From an uncultured Roseiflexaceae bacterium (GTDB lineage: Bacteria > Chloroflexota > Chloroflexia > Chloroflexales > Roseiflexaceae), in assembly GCA_937974195.1 (NCBI GenBank), contig CALJIC010000288.1, positions 4,748 to 68,747 of the forward strand: a stretch of 64,000 nucleotides of DNA, in the 5' to 3' direction. The position numbers and the translations under genes were made by a program. Positions 38,429 to 46,189 of this stretch are shown here, one piece after another; the first letter of the stretch is position 1; every line of letters begins with the position of its first letter. The notes beneath the pieces are model-generated. The model made no database searches. It had not been told where the DNA came from and was given only the letters and a program-made list of their open reading frames with translations.

Positions 38429-39175
38429 TCAGGCCATGCGCCAGCCGCCATCCACCGCCAGCGTCTGGCCGGTGATGTAGGAGGCGAGCGGCGAGGCGAG
38501 GAACACCGCCGCGGCGGCCACCTCCTCGGGCCGCCCGGCCCGCCTGAGCGCGATCACCCGCTCGCCCCACTCGCGCTGCTCCTCGGGCACCACGCGCAGC
38601 ATATCCGTCTCGACCAGGCCGGGCGCCACCGCGTTTACCGTCACGCCCCAGGCCGCGGCCTCGCGCGCCAGCGCACGCGTCAGACCGAGCACGCCGCCGG
38701 TCGCCGCCGAGTAGTCGGCCTGGTTCGGGCCGCCGGCCAGCCCGTGCAGCGCGGCAACATTGACGATCCGCCCATAGCGGCGGCGCATCATCGGGCGCAG
38801 CGACGCCCGGCACGTGTTGTACACCCCGTCCAGGTTCACCGCCAGGAGCGCCCGCCACTGCTCGACGCTCACATCCTCCACCGGGGAGTAGGCGGCCACG
38901 CCCGCGCAGTTGATGAGCACGTCCAGCCGCCCCCAGCGCTCGAGCACCGCCGCCACCAGCGCGTCGACCGACTCGCGGCTGCGCACATCCACCTGGTACG
39001 GCTCGGCCGTCCCGCGCAGCCCGGCGCAGGCCGCCGCCACCTCGGCGGCCGCATCGGCGCGCGTGTGGTAGCCCGCGGCCACCGCGGCGCCGCGCTCGGC
39101 GAGCATCAGCACCACCGCCCGCCCGATCCCGCGCGACCCCCCGGTGACAATGGCGACCTGTCCCCCGAAGTCCAT
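38429..39175 (-). CDS. FabG-like SDR protein lacking catalytic Ser and Lys
   Basis: A 248-residue short-chain dehydrogenase placed where 3-oxoacyl-ACP reductase is expected, 5 bases after fabD. The cofactor motif 'TGGSRGIG' (11-18), 'NCAG', Asn114 and the catalytic Tyr155 are present. The catalytic Ser is Ala142 ('VNVAALHG') and the catalytic Lys (Tyr+4) is Thr159 ('DYSAATGG'); both codons were checked on the DNA (GCG and ACC). It therefore should not be a normal reductase. It may act non-catalytically or on another chemistry, with an active FabG encoded elsewhere. Confidence 0.85.
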   Translation of the reverse strand: MDFGGQVAIVTGGSRGIGRAVVLMLAERGAAVAAGYHTRADAAAEVAAACAGLRGTAEPYQVDVRSRESVDALVAAVLERWGRLDVLINCAGVAAYSPVEDVSVEQWRALLAVNLDGVYNTCRASLRPMMRRRYGRIVNVAALHGLAGGPNQADYSAATGGVLGLTRALAREAAAWGVTVNAVAPGLVETDMLRVVPEEQREWGERVIALRRAGRPEEVAAAAVFLASPLASYITGQTLAVDGGWRMA

Positions 39176-39180
39176 GGACG

Positions 39181-40122
39181 TTACGCTTTTCCGGCGAACG
39201 CCAGCGCCGCAGCCAGATCGTTCACCTGGACGACCTGCGCCTGCGGCGCGATGCGCCGCACCAGCCCGCCCAGCACCGTGCCCGGCCCGACCTCGACGAA
39301 GGTCTGCACACCCTCGTCGACCATACGCTGCACCGCGGCGCTCCAGCGCACCGGCGCCTGCACCTGCACCTCGAGCTCGCGCCGCAGCTCCTCGGCCGCG
39401 GTCAGCGGCCTGGCGTCCACATTCGCAACCACCGGCACGCGCGCGTCCGCAAGCGCCGCCTCGGCCAGCACCGGGCGCAGCCCGTCCGCCGCGGGCTCCA
39501 TCAGCGGCGAGTGGAACGCGGCGCTGACGCGTAGCGGGATCACCCGCCGCGCCCCCGCCGCCGTCGCAAGCTTCCCCGCGCGCTCCACCGTCTCGGCGGC
39601 GCCACTGATCACCAGCTGGCCGGGCGAGTTGTAGTTGGCCACCACCGCCAGCCCGCCCGCCTGGGACGCCTCGCGGCAGGCCGCCTCGAGCCGCTCCTCG
39701 TCCAGCCCGATCACCGCCGCCATCGTGCCCTCGCGCGCCGCGGCCATCAGCTCGCCGCGCCGGCGCACGATGCGCAGCGCATCCGTGAAGGAGAGCGCGC
39801 CGGCCGCCACCAGCGCCGAGTACTCGCCGAGGCTGTGGCCGGCCACAAATCGCGCCCGGGCCGCAACGAACGGCGCCACGTCGGTGGACTCAGCCATCGC
39901 GGCCAGAAGCGCCACCGAGGCGGTGAGCAGCGCCGGCTGCGCGTTCTCCGTCGCCGTCAGCTCCTGCTCCGGCCCCTCGAAGCACAGCCGAGCCAGCGCC
40001 ATACCAAGCGTCGTATCGGCCTGCTCGAAGATCGCGCGCGCCGCCGGCGAGCCCTCGTAGGCGTCGCGGGCCATCCCGACCGCCTGCGAGCCCTGCCCTG
40101 GGAAGATGAATGCTGTGCTCAC
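39181..40122 (-). CDS. fabD: Malonyl-CoA:ACP transacylase
   Basis: A 313-residue enzyme that loads malonate onto acyl carrier protein for fatty-acid elongation. 'FIFPGQGSQAVGM' opens the protein, the nucleophile is Ser97 in 'AGHSLGEYSA', and the catalytic His lies in 'VSAAFHSPLM'. The GTG at 40122 is chosen because the conserved N-terminus begins there; upstream codons belong to the GTGAC repeat. Third gene after rpmF and fabH in the operon. Confidence 0.95.
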   Translation of the reverse strand: MSTAFIFPGQGSQAVGMARDAYEGSPAARAIFEQADTTLGMALARLCFEGPEQELTATENAQPALLTASVALLAAMAESTDVAPFVAARARFVAGHSLGEYSALVAAGALSFTDALRIVRRRGELMAAAREGTMAAVIGLDEERLEAACREASQAGGLAVVANYNSPGQLVISGAAETVERAGKLATAAGARRVIPLRVSAAFHSPLMEPAADGLRPVLAEAALADARVPVVANVDARPLTAAEELRRELEVQVQAPVRWSAAVQRMVDEGVQTFVEVGPGTVLGGLVRRIAPQAQVVQVNDLAAALAFAGKA

Positions 40123-40155
40123 GTTCTCCCGATCTCGCTCTGAGCGCTGCCTGAT

Positions 40156-40358
40156 ACGGTGACACGGTGACACGGTGACACGGTGACACGGTGCTCAAAT
40201 GCTTCGTGGTGCAGCACGGGTCTCCGGCCTCACCCCATCACCCCGTCACGATGACACGATGACACGGTGACACGGTGCTCAAATGCTTCGTGGTGCAGCA
40301 CGGGTCTCCGCCGTCACCCCATCACCCCGTCACCTTGTCACCCCGTCACCCCGTCACC
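40156..40358. repeat. Tandem pair of GTGAC repeat elements, copies B1 and B2
   Basis: Two elements stand head to tail between fabH and fabD. Each has a left arm of GGTGACAC units, a core that begins GCTCAAATGCTTCGTGGTGC and continues ACGGGTCTCCG, and a right arm of CACCCC(A/G)T units. The cores at 40193-40226 and 40277-40310 are identical over about 34 bases, so the duplication is recent. The right arm of B2 contributes the last residues (Val-Thr-Gly) and stop of fabH. Confidence 0.9.
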
Positions 40359-41353
40359 AAGTCCCCTCGCCCCCACCGGATCACAGCCGAGCCCCAGGTC
40401 AGCCCGCCGCCGAAGGCCGTCAGCAGCACGTAGTCGCCGTCCTTCAGGCGCCCCTGCTCGGCCGCCTCCACCAGCGCGATCGGCACCGAGGCCGCCGAGG
40501 TGTTCCCGTAGCGGTCCAGGTTCACGAACACCCGCTCCATCGGCAGGTCGAGCCGCTTCGCCATCGCGTCGATGATGCGCAGGTTGGCCTGGTGCGGCAC
40601 GACGAGCGCCACCTGGTCGGGCGTGATGCCCGCATCGGCGATCGCCTTCAGCGACGAGTCCGCCATCTCGCGCACCGCCTGCTTGAAGATCTCGCGCCCG
40701 TGCATGTAGACGTACTGGCGCCCCTCCTCGAGCAGCTCCGGGGTCGCCGGAAGGCGCGTCCCGCCGACCTCGACCGCCATCAGGTCCTCGTGCGCGCCGG
40801 AGGCGCCCATCACCGAGGAGAGCTGCCCGTAGGCGGAGTCGCTGGGCTGCAGCACCACCGCTCCCGCGCCGTCGCCGAACAGCACGCAGGTGTTGCGGTC
40901 GCGCCAGTTGATGTAGTGGGTGAAGATATCGGCGGCGATCAGCAGCACATTGCGCGCGGCGCCGCTGCGCACCATGCTGGTGGCGACGTTGAGGCCGTAC
41001 ACGAAGCCGCTGCAGGCCGCCGCCAGGTCGAACGCCGCCACGCTGCGCAGGCCGAGGTTGGCCTGGACAGTGCAGGCAGTGGCCGGGAAGGGCCGGTCGG
41101 GGGTGCAGGTCGCCAGGATCACCAGGTCGATCGCCTCAGGCGCGATCCCCGCGCTCTCGATCGCCCGCCGGCCGGCCTCTGTCGCCAGGGTCGAGGTGCT
41201 CTCGCCAGGCCCCGCCACCCGCCGCTCGCGGATGCCGGTGCGCGTCGTGATCCACTCGTCGGACGTCTCCACCATTCGTTCGAGCTCGGCGTTGGTCAGC
41301 ACGCGGTCGGGAACCGCCATGCCCCAGCCGGTGATCGCAGCATAGTGTGCCAT
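40346..41353 (-). CDS. fabH: 3-oxoacyl-ACP synthase III
   Basis: A 335-residue ketoacyl synthase that condenses an acyl-CoA starter with malonyl-ACP, the first step of fatty-acid synthesis. The complete triad is visible: Cys114 in 'AAACSGFVYG', His254 in 'VPHQANLRI', Asn284 in 'YGNTSAAS'. The N-terminus 'AAITGWGMAVPDRVLTN' is typical. The C-terminal 'VTG' and stop codon come from the repeat element. No clear ribosome site precedes the ATG. Confidence 0.95.
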   Translation of the reverse strand: MAHYAAITGWGMAVPDRVLTNAELERMVETSDEWITTRTGIRERRVAGPGESTSTLATEAGRRAIESAGIAPEAIDLVILATCTPDRPFPATACTVQANLGLRSVAAFDLAAACSGFVYGLNVATSMVRSGAARNVLLIAADIFTHYINWRDRNTCVLFGDGAGAVVLQPSDSAYGQLSSVMGASGAHEDLMAVEVGGTRLPATPELLEEGRQYVYMHGREIFKQAVREMADSSLKAIADAGITPDQVALVVPHQANLRIIDAMAKRLDLPMERVFVNLDRYGNTSAASVPIALVEAAEQGRLKDGDYVLLTAFGGGLTWGSAVIRWGRGDLVTG

Positions 41354-41376
41354 TGCTTGTATCGCCTATACAACGA

Positions 41377-41415
41377 AAGGGTTACTGACGCGCCGTCGGC
41401 GCATCAATAACCCTT
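41377..41415 (-). other. Hairpin between rpmF and fabH
   Basis: AAGGGTTACTGACGCGCC pairs with GGCGCATCAATAACCCTT at 16 of 18 positions around a 3-base loop. Lying inside the operon without a T-run, it probably adjusts the ratio of L32 to fatty-acid mRNA or stabilises the rpmF end. Confidence 0.65.
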
Positions 41416-41437
41416 ATCGAGGCGGTGAGCCGTGCGG

Positions 41438-41635
41438 CTACTCCTCGCCTGCCTCGGTCTTCATCTCGATCACCTGGCGGCCGCGGTACGTGCCGCAGTT
41501 CTTGCACACCCGGTGCGCGCGCATCAGCTCGCCGCACTGCGGGCATGTCACCAGCGTCGGCGCGTCGAGCGTCTGGTGCCGGCGGCGGTTCCCGCGGCGG
41601 TGGCGCGACACTTTTGTCTTCGGTACAGCACCCAT
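41438..41635 (-). CDS. rpmF: 50S ribosomal protein L32
   Basis: A 65-residue ribosomal protein. 'MGAVPKTKVSRHRRGNRRRH' is the basic N-terminus and 'TCPQCGELMRAHRVCKNCG' is the zinc ribbon with four Cys. The zinc-binding form is complete. GGGAG lies 10 bases upstream. It is preceded by the DUF177 gene, its standard partner. Confidence 0.96.
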   Translation of the reverse strand: MGAVPKTKVSRHRRGNRRRHQTLDAPTLVTCPQCGELMRAHRVCKNCGTYRGRQVIEMKTEAGEE

Positions 41636-41655
41636 GTGAACTCAGCTCCCTGTGG

Positions 41656-42201
41656 TTATTCGTTTAGCAGCGACCGCAAGATCGAAAATCGGTCGTCCCC
41701 TCCGCTCTCCTCGCAGTCACACGCCTCGACGTTGCGGTCCTTGCCGCAGATGGGGCAGAGCCCCTTGCAGTCCGCGCGGCACAGCGGCTGCATCGGCAGC
41801 TCGAGCAGCGCGTACTCACGGATCACCTCGCCGAGGTCGAGCATGTGGGACTCGTCGATGTAGAACGGGTCTTCCTCGTCCGGCTCGGGCAGTGCCACGC
41901 CGGTGTTGACCTCGATCCTGGAGTGGAATTCGTCGTTGAAGTGGATCTCCAGCGGCTGCGGCGCGCGCGCCAGGCAGCGGATGCACTCCATCTCCACAGT
42001 GCCACGGGCGTGGGTGTCTGCGAGCACGCCGCTCACCGTGCGCGTGAAGCGCACCGCCCCCTCGAGATCCCGCAGCATCGTGTCGTCGTCCAGCGCGAGC
42101 TGCTCCTCGGCGAAGGTGTAGCTCCTCCGCGCGCCGACCTCTTCGCGCAGCAGCTGGGCGACGTTGAACTTCAGATCCGTGATCGGTTTGTTTACGTGCA
42201 T
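41656..42201 (-). CDS. DUF177 (YceD) family protein
   Basis: A 181-residue member of the YceD/DUF177 family, linked in bacteria and plastids to 23S rRNA accumulation and always found next to rpmF. The middle holds 'CIRCLA' and 'FNDEFHSRI'; the C-terminus has a Cys cluster ('CRADCKGLCPICGKDRNV') that could bind zinc. The ATG at 42201 has GGGGG 7 bases upstream. It is the first gene of the rpmF-fabH-fabD-fabG operon. Confidence 0.9.
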   Translation of the reverse strand: MHVNKPITDLKFNVAQLLREEVGARRSYTFAEEQLALDDDTMLRDLEGAVRFTRTVSGVLADTHARGTVEMECIRCLARAPQPLEIHFNDEFHSRIEVNTGVALPEPDEEDPFYIDESHMLDLGEVIREYALLELPMQPLCRADCKGLCPICGKDRNVEACDCEESGGDDRFSILRSLLNE

Positions 42202-42232
42202 TTCTGCGCCCCCGCGCACTCACAGAAGCAGC

Positions 42233-42261
42233 ATTATAGGTCAGGGGCGCCGTGCTGTCAA
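42233..42261 (-). promoter_or_regulatory. Perfect-consensus promoter of the DUF177-rpmF-fab operon
   Basis: On the minus strand TTGACA (42261-42256), 17-base spacer, TATAAT (42238-42233), 30 bases before the DUF177 ATG. The -35 box overlaps the TGA stop of the upstream gene, so the two transcription units are packed without spare DNA. I see no operator in the spacer. Confidence 0.88.
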
Positions 42262-42632
42262 GGCGTGCGCAGCTCCTTCAGGCCGTTCTGCACGCTTGTG
42301 GTGAGCCGCACCAGGCGCTGCTCGAGCTCCTCGAGCACCTGCCGCGCGTAGTCGTCCGCGCCAGCGCGGATGGCCTGCGCCTCGCGCTCGGCCTGCTCCA
42401 GCAGCCGCTTCCGCTCGGCTTCGACGGCCGCCATGAGGCCCTGCTCCTCGAGCACCTCGTGGACGCGCTGCTGCGCCTCGCTGAGCAGCCGCTCCTGCTC
42501 GCTGATCACCCGGCGCGCCTGGCGCAGCTCCTCCGGCACAGCCACCCGCATGCGGTCGATGATATCGAGGATGCGCTCTTCGTCGATCAGCAGCCGGCCG
42601 CTGAACGGCACCCGCCGCCCTTCCGCCAGCAC
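42258..42632 (-). CDS. ATP synthase subunit B-like coiled-coil protein
   Basis: A basic/acidic helical protein of at least 124 residues with long heptad stretches ('EEQGLMAAVEAERKRLLEQ', 'QVLEELEQRLVRLTTSV'). Relatives follow coaD in many Gram-positive and Chloroflexota genomes and are usually named 'ATPase' or DivIVA-like; no enzyme motif is seen. The GTG at 42632 is the first standard start, but it sits only 2 bases after AGAGGA. Homology-like sequence continues upstream to an ATC at 42668 (see findings). Confidence 0.7.
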   Translation of the reverse strand: MLAEGRRVPFSGRLLIDEERILDIIDRMRVAVPEELRQARRVISEQERLLSEAQQRVHEVLEEQGLMAAVEAERKRLLEQAEREAQAIRAGADDYARQVLEELEQRLVRLTTSVQNGLKELRTP

Positions 42633-42649
42633 ATCCTCTAGCTCGTCGA

Positions 42650-43171
42650 TCAGTTGATCGAGCTCGATAGCCGATCACCCCCTCCCGATTGCCTTGCGGC
42701 ATAGGCGCGGCGGAGCGCCGCCTCCACGTGCGGCGGCACCAGCCAGCTGACATCTCCGCCGAGCGAGGCGATCTCGCGCGCCATGCTCGAGCTGACGAAG
42801 GTGTGCTGGTGCCCGGCCATGAACAGCACCACGTCGATGTCCGGCGCGAGGGTGCGGTGGATCTGCGCCATCTGGAGCTCGGTCTCGAAGTCGCGCACGG
42901 TACGCAGCCCGCGCACGATCACCGTCGCCCCCAAGCTGCGCACGTAGTCCACCGTGAGCACCGAGTAGGTGTCGACGCGGACGCGCGGCATATGGGCCGT
43001 CGCCTCGCGTAGCAGCGCCACCCGCTCCTCGGTGCTGAAGAGCAGCTGCTTGTTCGGCCGGTCGAAGACTGCCATCACGACGCTCTCGAACACGCGCGCC
43101 GCGCGCGCCGCGATGTCCAGATGGCCGTTGGTCACAGGGTCGAAGCTGCCGGGATAGACAGCGATCGTCAC
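42650..43171 (-). CDS. coaD: Phosphopantetheine adenylyltransferase
   Basis: A 173-residue enzyme of coenzyme A synthesis that joins ATP and 4'-phosphopantetheine. 'AVYPGSFDPVTNGHLDIAAR' carries the nucleotidyltransferase GHxD-type motif, and 'SSSMAREIASLGGD' is the C-terminal ISSTxIR-like site. The GTG start has AAGGAG 6 bases upstream. It follows rsmD, the usual neighbour, after a 114-base gap containing a GCCGGC/GCCGGC hairpin. Confidence 0.95.
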   Translation of the reverse strand: MTIAVYPGSFDPVTNGHLDIAARAARVFESVVMAVFDRPNKQLLFSTEERVALLREATAHMPRVRVDTYSVLTVDYVRSLGATVIVRGLRTVRDFETELQMAQIHRTLAPDIDVVLFMAGHQHTFVSSSMAREIASLGGDVSWLVPPHVEAALRRAYAARQSGGGDRLSSSIN

Positions 43172-43285
43172 ACCCCACTCCTTCGGCCGGCGGGGAGCCG
43201 GCGCGTGCTGCTGCTAGGCGGCAAAGTCCCAGGGCGCGGCGGTTCGCCAGAGCGGCAAGGGAATGGCGAGCCTCGTCTTCGCATA

Positions 43286-43873
43286 CTAGACTTCGGCGAT
43301 GCGGTCGTCGCCGTCCTCGCTGGCGTCCAGCTCGTAGATCGAGAAACAGGAGTCGCCCAGGCGACGAAACTTGAGGCGCCGCAGCGGCCCGTAGGCATCG
43401 GCCAGCTCCACGCGCGGCGAGTGCCCGACCACCAGCAGACCGTCCTCGGCGAGCAGGTCCGACGCGCCGATGGCGCGGATTGTGTCCTCGATCGCTGGGT
43501 CTGCATATGGCGGATCCATGATGATTATATCATACTTTGCTGGCGGCCTGGCCTGCGCCAGGTAGCGCCGCACCGGCATGTGGTGGACGCGCGCGCGCTC
43601 GGCCAGGTGGGTGTGCTCCAGGTTCTCGGCGATGATGCGGCACACGTGCGCCTTCTGCTCAACGAAGTCGGCCCAGCTCGCCCCGCGCGACAGGCACTCG
43701 ATGCCCAGCGAGCCGGTGCCGGCGTACAGGTCCAGCACCCGCCCGCGGATCGGGCCGTAGCCCTCCAGCACGCCGAACAGCGCCTCCTTGACGCGGTCCA
43801 GCATGGGGCGCGTCCCCATGCCCTTGGGCGCCTTGAGCCGGTGCCCCTTCGCCGAACCAGTGATGACACGCAT
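43286..43873 (-). CDS. rsmD: 16S rRNA m2G966 methyltransferase
   Basis: A 195-residue SAM-dependent RNA methyltransferase. 'MRVITGSAKGHRLKAPKG' and 'TRPMLDRVKEALF' are the family N-terminus, motif I is 'VLDLYAGTGSLGIECLSRG', and the catalytic motif is 'IIMDPPYADP'. AGGAG lies 8 bases before the ATG. Paired with coaD. Confidence 0.94.
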   Translation of the reverse strand: MRVITGSAKGHRLKAPKGMGTRPMLDRVKEALFGVLEGYGPIRGRVLDLYAGTGSLGIECLSRGASWADFVEQKAHVCRIIAENLEHTHLAERARVHHMPVRRYLAQARPPAKYDIIIMDPPYADPAIEDTIRAIGASDLLAEDGLLVVGHSPRVELADAYGPLRRLKFRRLGDSCFSIYELDASEDGDDRIAEV

Positions 43874-43890
43874 GCGCGACGCTCCTGCCG

Positions 43891-44757
43891 CTACAGCTGG
43901 ACGCTCACGGCCTCGGCCAGCGTCACCTCGGCCGCCGCGATCGCCGCCTGCACCGTGCGGCCGTCGGGGTCTCGCTCCGGGTTGACCGCGGTGAGCGCCA
44001 AGGCCGCCAGGTTCCCCACCCCGGCGATCTGCCGCACGACCGCGTGCAGCGTCTCCTGGCTCAGCCCGCCGGCCGCCGGGTAGTCCACGCCGGGCGCCCC
44101 GGCCGGATCGAGCACGTCGATGTCCAGGTGGAGGTAGACCTGCGACAGCCCGCCGAGGGTGTCGAGCGCCGGGCCGAGCGCCTTCGCGCCCGCCCCCAGC
44201 TCCTCGCCCCGCACCAGCGCCACCCCGGAGCCCGCCAGCGCCTCCGCCTCCTGCGGGTCGAGGTCGCGCGCGCCGACCAGGACGATGTTGCCCTCCGGCA
44301 CCGGCTCTGCCAGCCCGGCCGCCGCGCGCAGCTCCTCCAGGCCGCGGCCCGCGGCGCACGCCAGACACATGCCGCCCAGGTAGCCGCTGATCGTCGTCTC
44401 AGGCGTGTTGAAGTCGCCGTGGGCGTCGAGCCAGACCACGCCGGTGTCGCTGGGGTCCAGCAGGCCGCCGAGCGTCCCCAGCGCTGTCATGCAGTCGCCG
44501 CCCAGCACCAGCGGGAAGGCGCCCCTCAGGCGCACCCGCGCCACGGTGCTGCTCAGCAGCCCCAGCAGCCGGCCCAGGCGCGCCTCGCGCCCATCGTCCG
44601 ACGCCGGCACGCGCACCGGGTCGCAGACCTCGACCGTGCAGCCGACCGCCTCCAGCCGCCCCGCCAGGCCGGCCTCCAGCAGCGCCTCCGGCGCGCGGCC
44701 CATCCCCACATCGGGCTCATCCAGGCTGTACGGCACCGGGATGATGGCAATATTCAT
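43891..44757 (-). CDS. Arginase-fold ureohydrolase-like protein
   Basis: A 288-residue member of the arginase/agmatinase superfamily. Two metal motifs are intact ('WLDAHGDFN' and 'HLDIDVLDP'), but the first, normally GGDH, reads 'GGDCMTALG' with Cys for the Mn-binding His. This variant occurs in a divergent arginase-like group of unknown substrate. The start overlaps the stop of the aminotransferase gene (TGATG), so the two are translationally coupled and probably act on the same compound, perhaps a guanidino or amide substrate. Confidence 0.8.
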   Translation of the reverse strand: MNIAIIPVPYSLDEPDVGMGRAPEALLEAGLAGRLEAVGCTVEVCDPVRVPASDDGREARLGRLLGLLSSTVARVRLRGAFPLVLGGDCMTALGTLGGLLDPSDTGVVWLDAHGDFNTPETTISGYLGGMCLACAAGRGLEELRAAAGLAEPVPEGNIVLVGARDLDPQEAEALAGSGVALVRGEELGAGAKALGPALDTLGGLSQVYLHLDIDVLDPAGAPGVDYPAAGGLSQETLHAVVRQIAGVGNLAALALTAVNPERDPDGRTVQAAIAAAEVTLAEAVSVQL

Positions 44758-46094
44758 CACGCTCTCTCCACCTCTGCCAGCACATCGTCCAGCGCCATGT
44801 CGAAGGCCTGGACCGTCGCCGCAACATCCTGCTCGGTATGCGCGGCCGAGAGGAAGCCGCTGCGCCCGCGCATCAGATCGACGCCGTGGTTGATCAGCGC
44901 CAGCCGCAGCAGGCCGGTCAGACGCACATCGCCGCCGCGCTTGAGCTCCGCGAACGGCACCTCCGGCGCGAGCTCGCCCGGCTCGAACGCGACGCTGCTG
45001 CCGGCGATCAGGTGGAAGATCGAGGCGTCGCCGTAGGCCGCCCACCCGCGCAGGCCGCGGCGGCGCAGCACGCCGTTCAGGCCGTCCACCAGCGCGCGGC
45101 AGCGCTCGGCCGCCACCGCGCCGGGCTCCCCGGTCGCCACCAGCTCCAGCGTCGCCACGCCCGCCGCCGCCGAGAGCGGGTTGGCGTTGTAGGTGCCGTT
45201 GTGGCGGATCTTGGCCGCGCGGTTCCACTCCGCGTCGCCGAACTCGAGGTGGCGCATGATCTCCGCCCGCCCGCCGACCGCCCCGCCGGGCAGGCCGCCC
45301 GCCAGGATCTTCGCCAGCGTGGTCAGGTCGGCGGTGACGCCAGCGCGCTCCTGGGCCCCGCCCGGCGCCACGCGGAACCCGGTGACCACCTCGTCGCAGA
45401 TCAGCAGCGCGCCGTGTGCGCTCGTCAGGCGCCGCAGCTCGCGCAGGAACTCCGGGCCAAGCGGCACCGCGCCGTAGGAGGCGCCGGTGGGCTCGAGGAT
45501 CACCGCCGCGACGTCCCCCCGCCGCAGCGCGGCCTCCACCGCGTCGAGGTCCGCCGGCAGCACGACCGTCGACTCGACGAGCGGGCCGTACAGGCCAGGC
45601 GCGGCGTCGTCGTCCGCATCGCGCGCGAGCAGGTCGTGCCAGCCGTGGTAGTGGCCCTCGAAGCGGATGACGGTCGGGCGGCCGGTGTAGGCGCGCGCCA
45701 GGCGCAGCGCGAGCATCGTCGCCTCGGTCCCGGAGGCGGTGAAGCGCAGCCGCTCCATCCCCGGGAAGAGCCGCTGCACCAGCTCGGCCCAGCGCAGCTC
45801 GAGCGCGTGCTCCGCCCCGTAGTGCGTGCCGCGCGCCATCTGCTGCTGCACGGCCGCGACGACGGCCGGGTGGCCGTGCCCGAGCAGCAGCGCCCCGTGG
45901 CCGGTCCAGTAATCGATCAGCTCGTTCTCGTCCGCATCCCACTTCCGGCCGGCCGCGCTGCGCTCGACGTACAGCGGGAACGGGCTGGCGAAGCGCCCGT
46001 CGTGCGTGACGCCGTTCGGGAACATCTCGCGCGCCTTCGCGTAGAGCGCCGCGGAGCGAGCGTGCAGCGCCTGGTAGGTCTCAACAATGCTCAT
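44757..46094 (-). CDS. HemL-like PLP aminotransferase/aminomutase
   Basis: A 445-residue class III PLP enzyme resembling glutamate-1-semialdehyde 2,1-aminomutase. Asp234 ('LICDEVVTGFR') binds the pyridine nitrogen and Lys262 ('TLAKILAGGLPGGAVGG') forms the Schiff base. No heme gene is nearby, and many HemL-like enzymes are other aminotransferases, so I do not name it hemL. The tight coupling to the arginase-like gene suggests a small catabolic or biosynthetic pair. The ribosome site is weak. Confidence 0.82.
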   Translation of the reverse strand: MSIVETYQALHARSAALYAKAREMFPNGVTHDGRFASPFPLYVERSAAGRKWDADENELIDYWTGHGALLLGHGHPAVVAAVQQQMARGTHYGAEHALELRWAELVQRLFPGMERLRFTASGTEATMLALRLARAYTGRPTVIRFEGHYHGWHDLLARDADDDAAPGLYGPLVESTVVLPADLDAVEAALRRGDVAAVILEPTGASYGAVPLGPEFLRELRRLTSAHGALLICDEVVTGFRVAPGGAQERAGVTADLTTLAKILAGGLPGGAVGGRAEIMRHLEFGDAEWNRAAKIRHNGTYNANPLSAAAGVATLELVATGEPGAVAAERCRALVDGLNGVLRRRGLRGWAAYGDASIFHLIAGSSVAFEPGELAPEVPFAELKRGGDVRLTGLLRLALINHGVDLMRGRSGFLSAAHTEQDVAATVQAFDMALDDVLAEVERA

Positions 46095-46189
46095 GGAAGC
46101 ACCCGTAGCGAGCCTGACTTCGCCGTCGTGCGGAACGAGTGATGCGTCACAAGCAAAGGGATCGCGCGCCACTCGCCACGCGCCGCGCC

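Noticed and set aside
38005..38451. Minus-strand open frame across the orphan locus
   Set aside because: No homology recognised, no ribosome site, overlaps the end of fabG and runs against the strong promoter; a decayed gene remains possible.
44757..46094. Naming the HemL-like gene hemL
   Set aside because: HemL-like sequences include many other aminotransferases, and the neighbour is an arginase-fold gene with no heme gene nearby.
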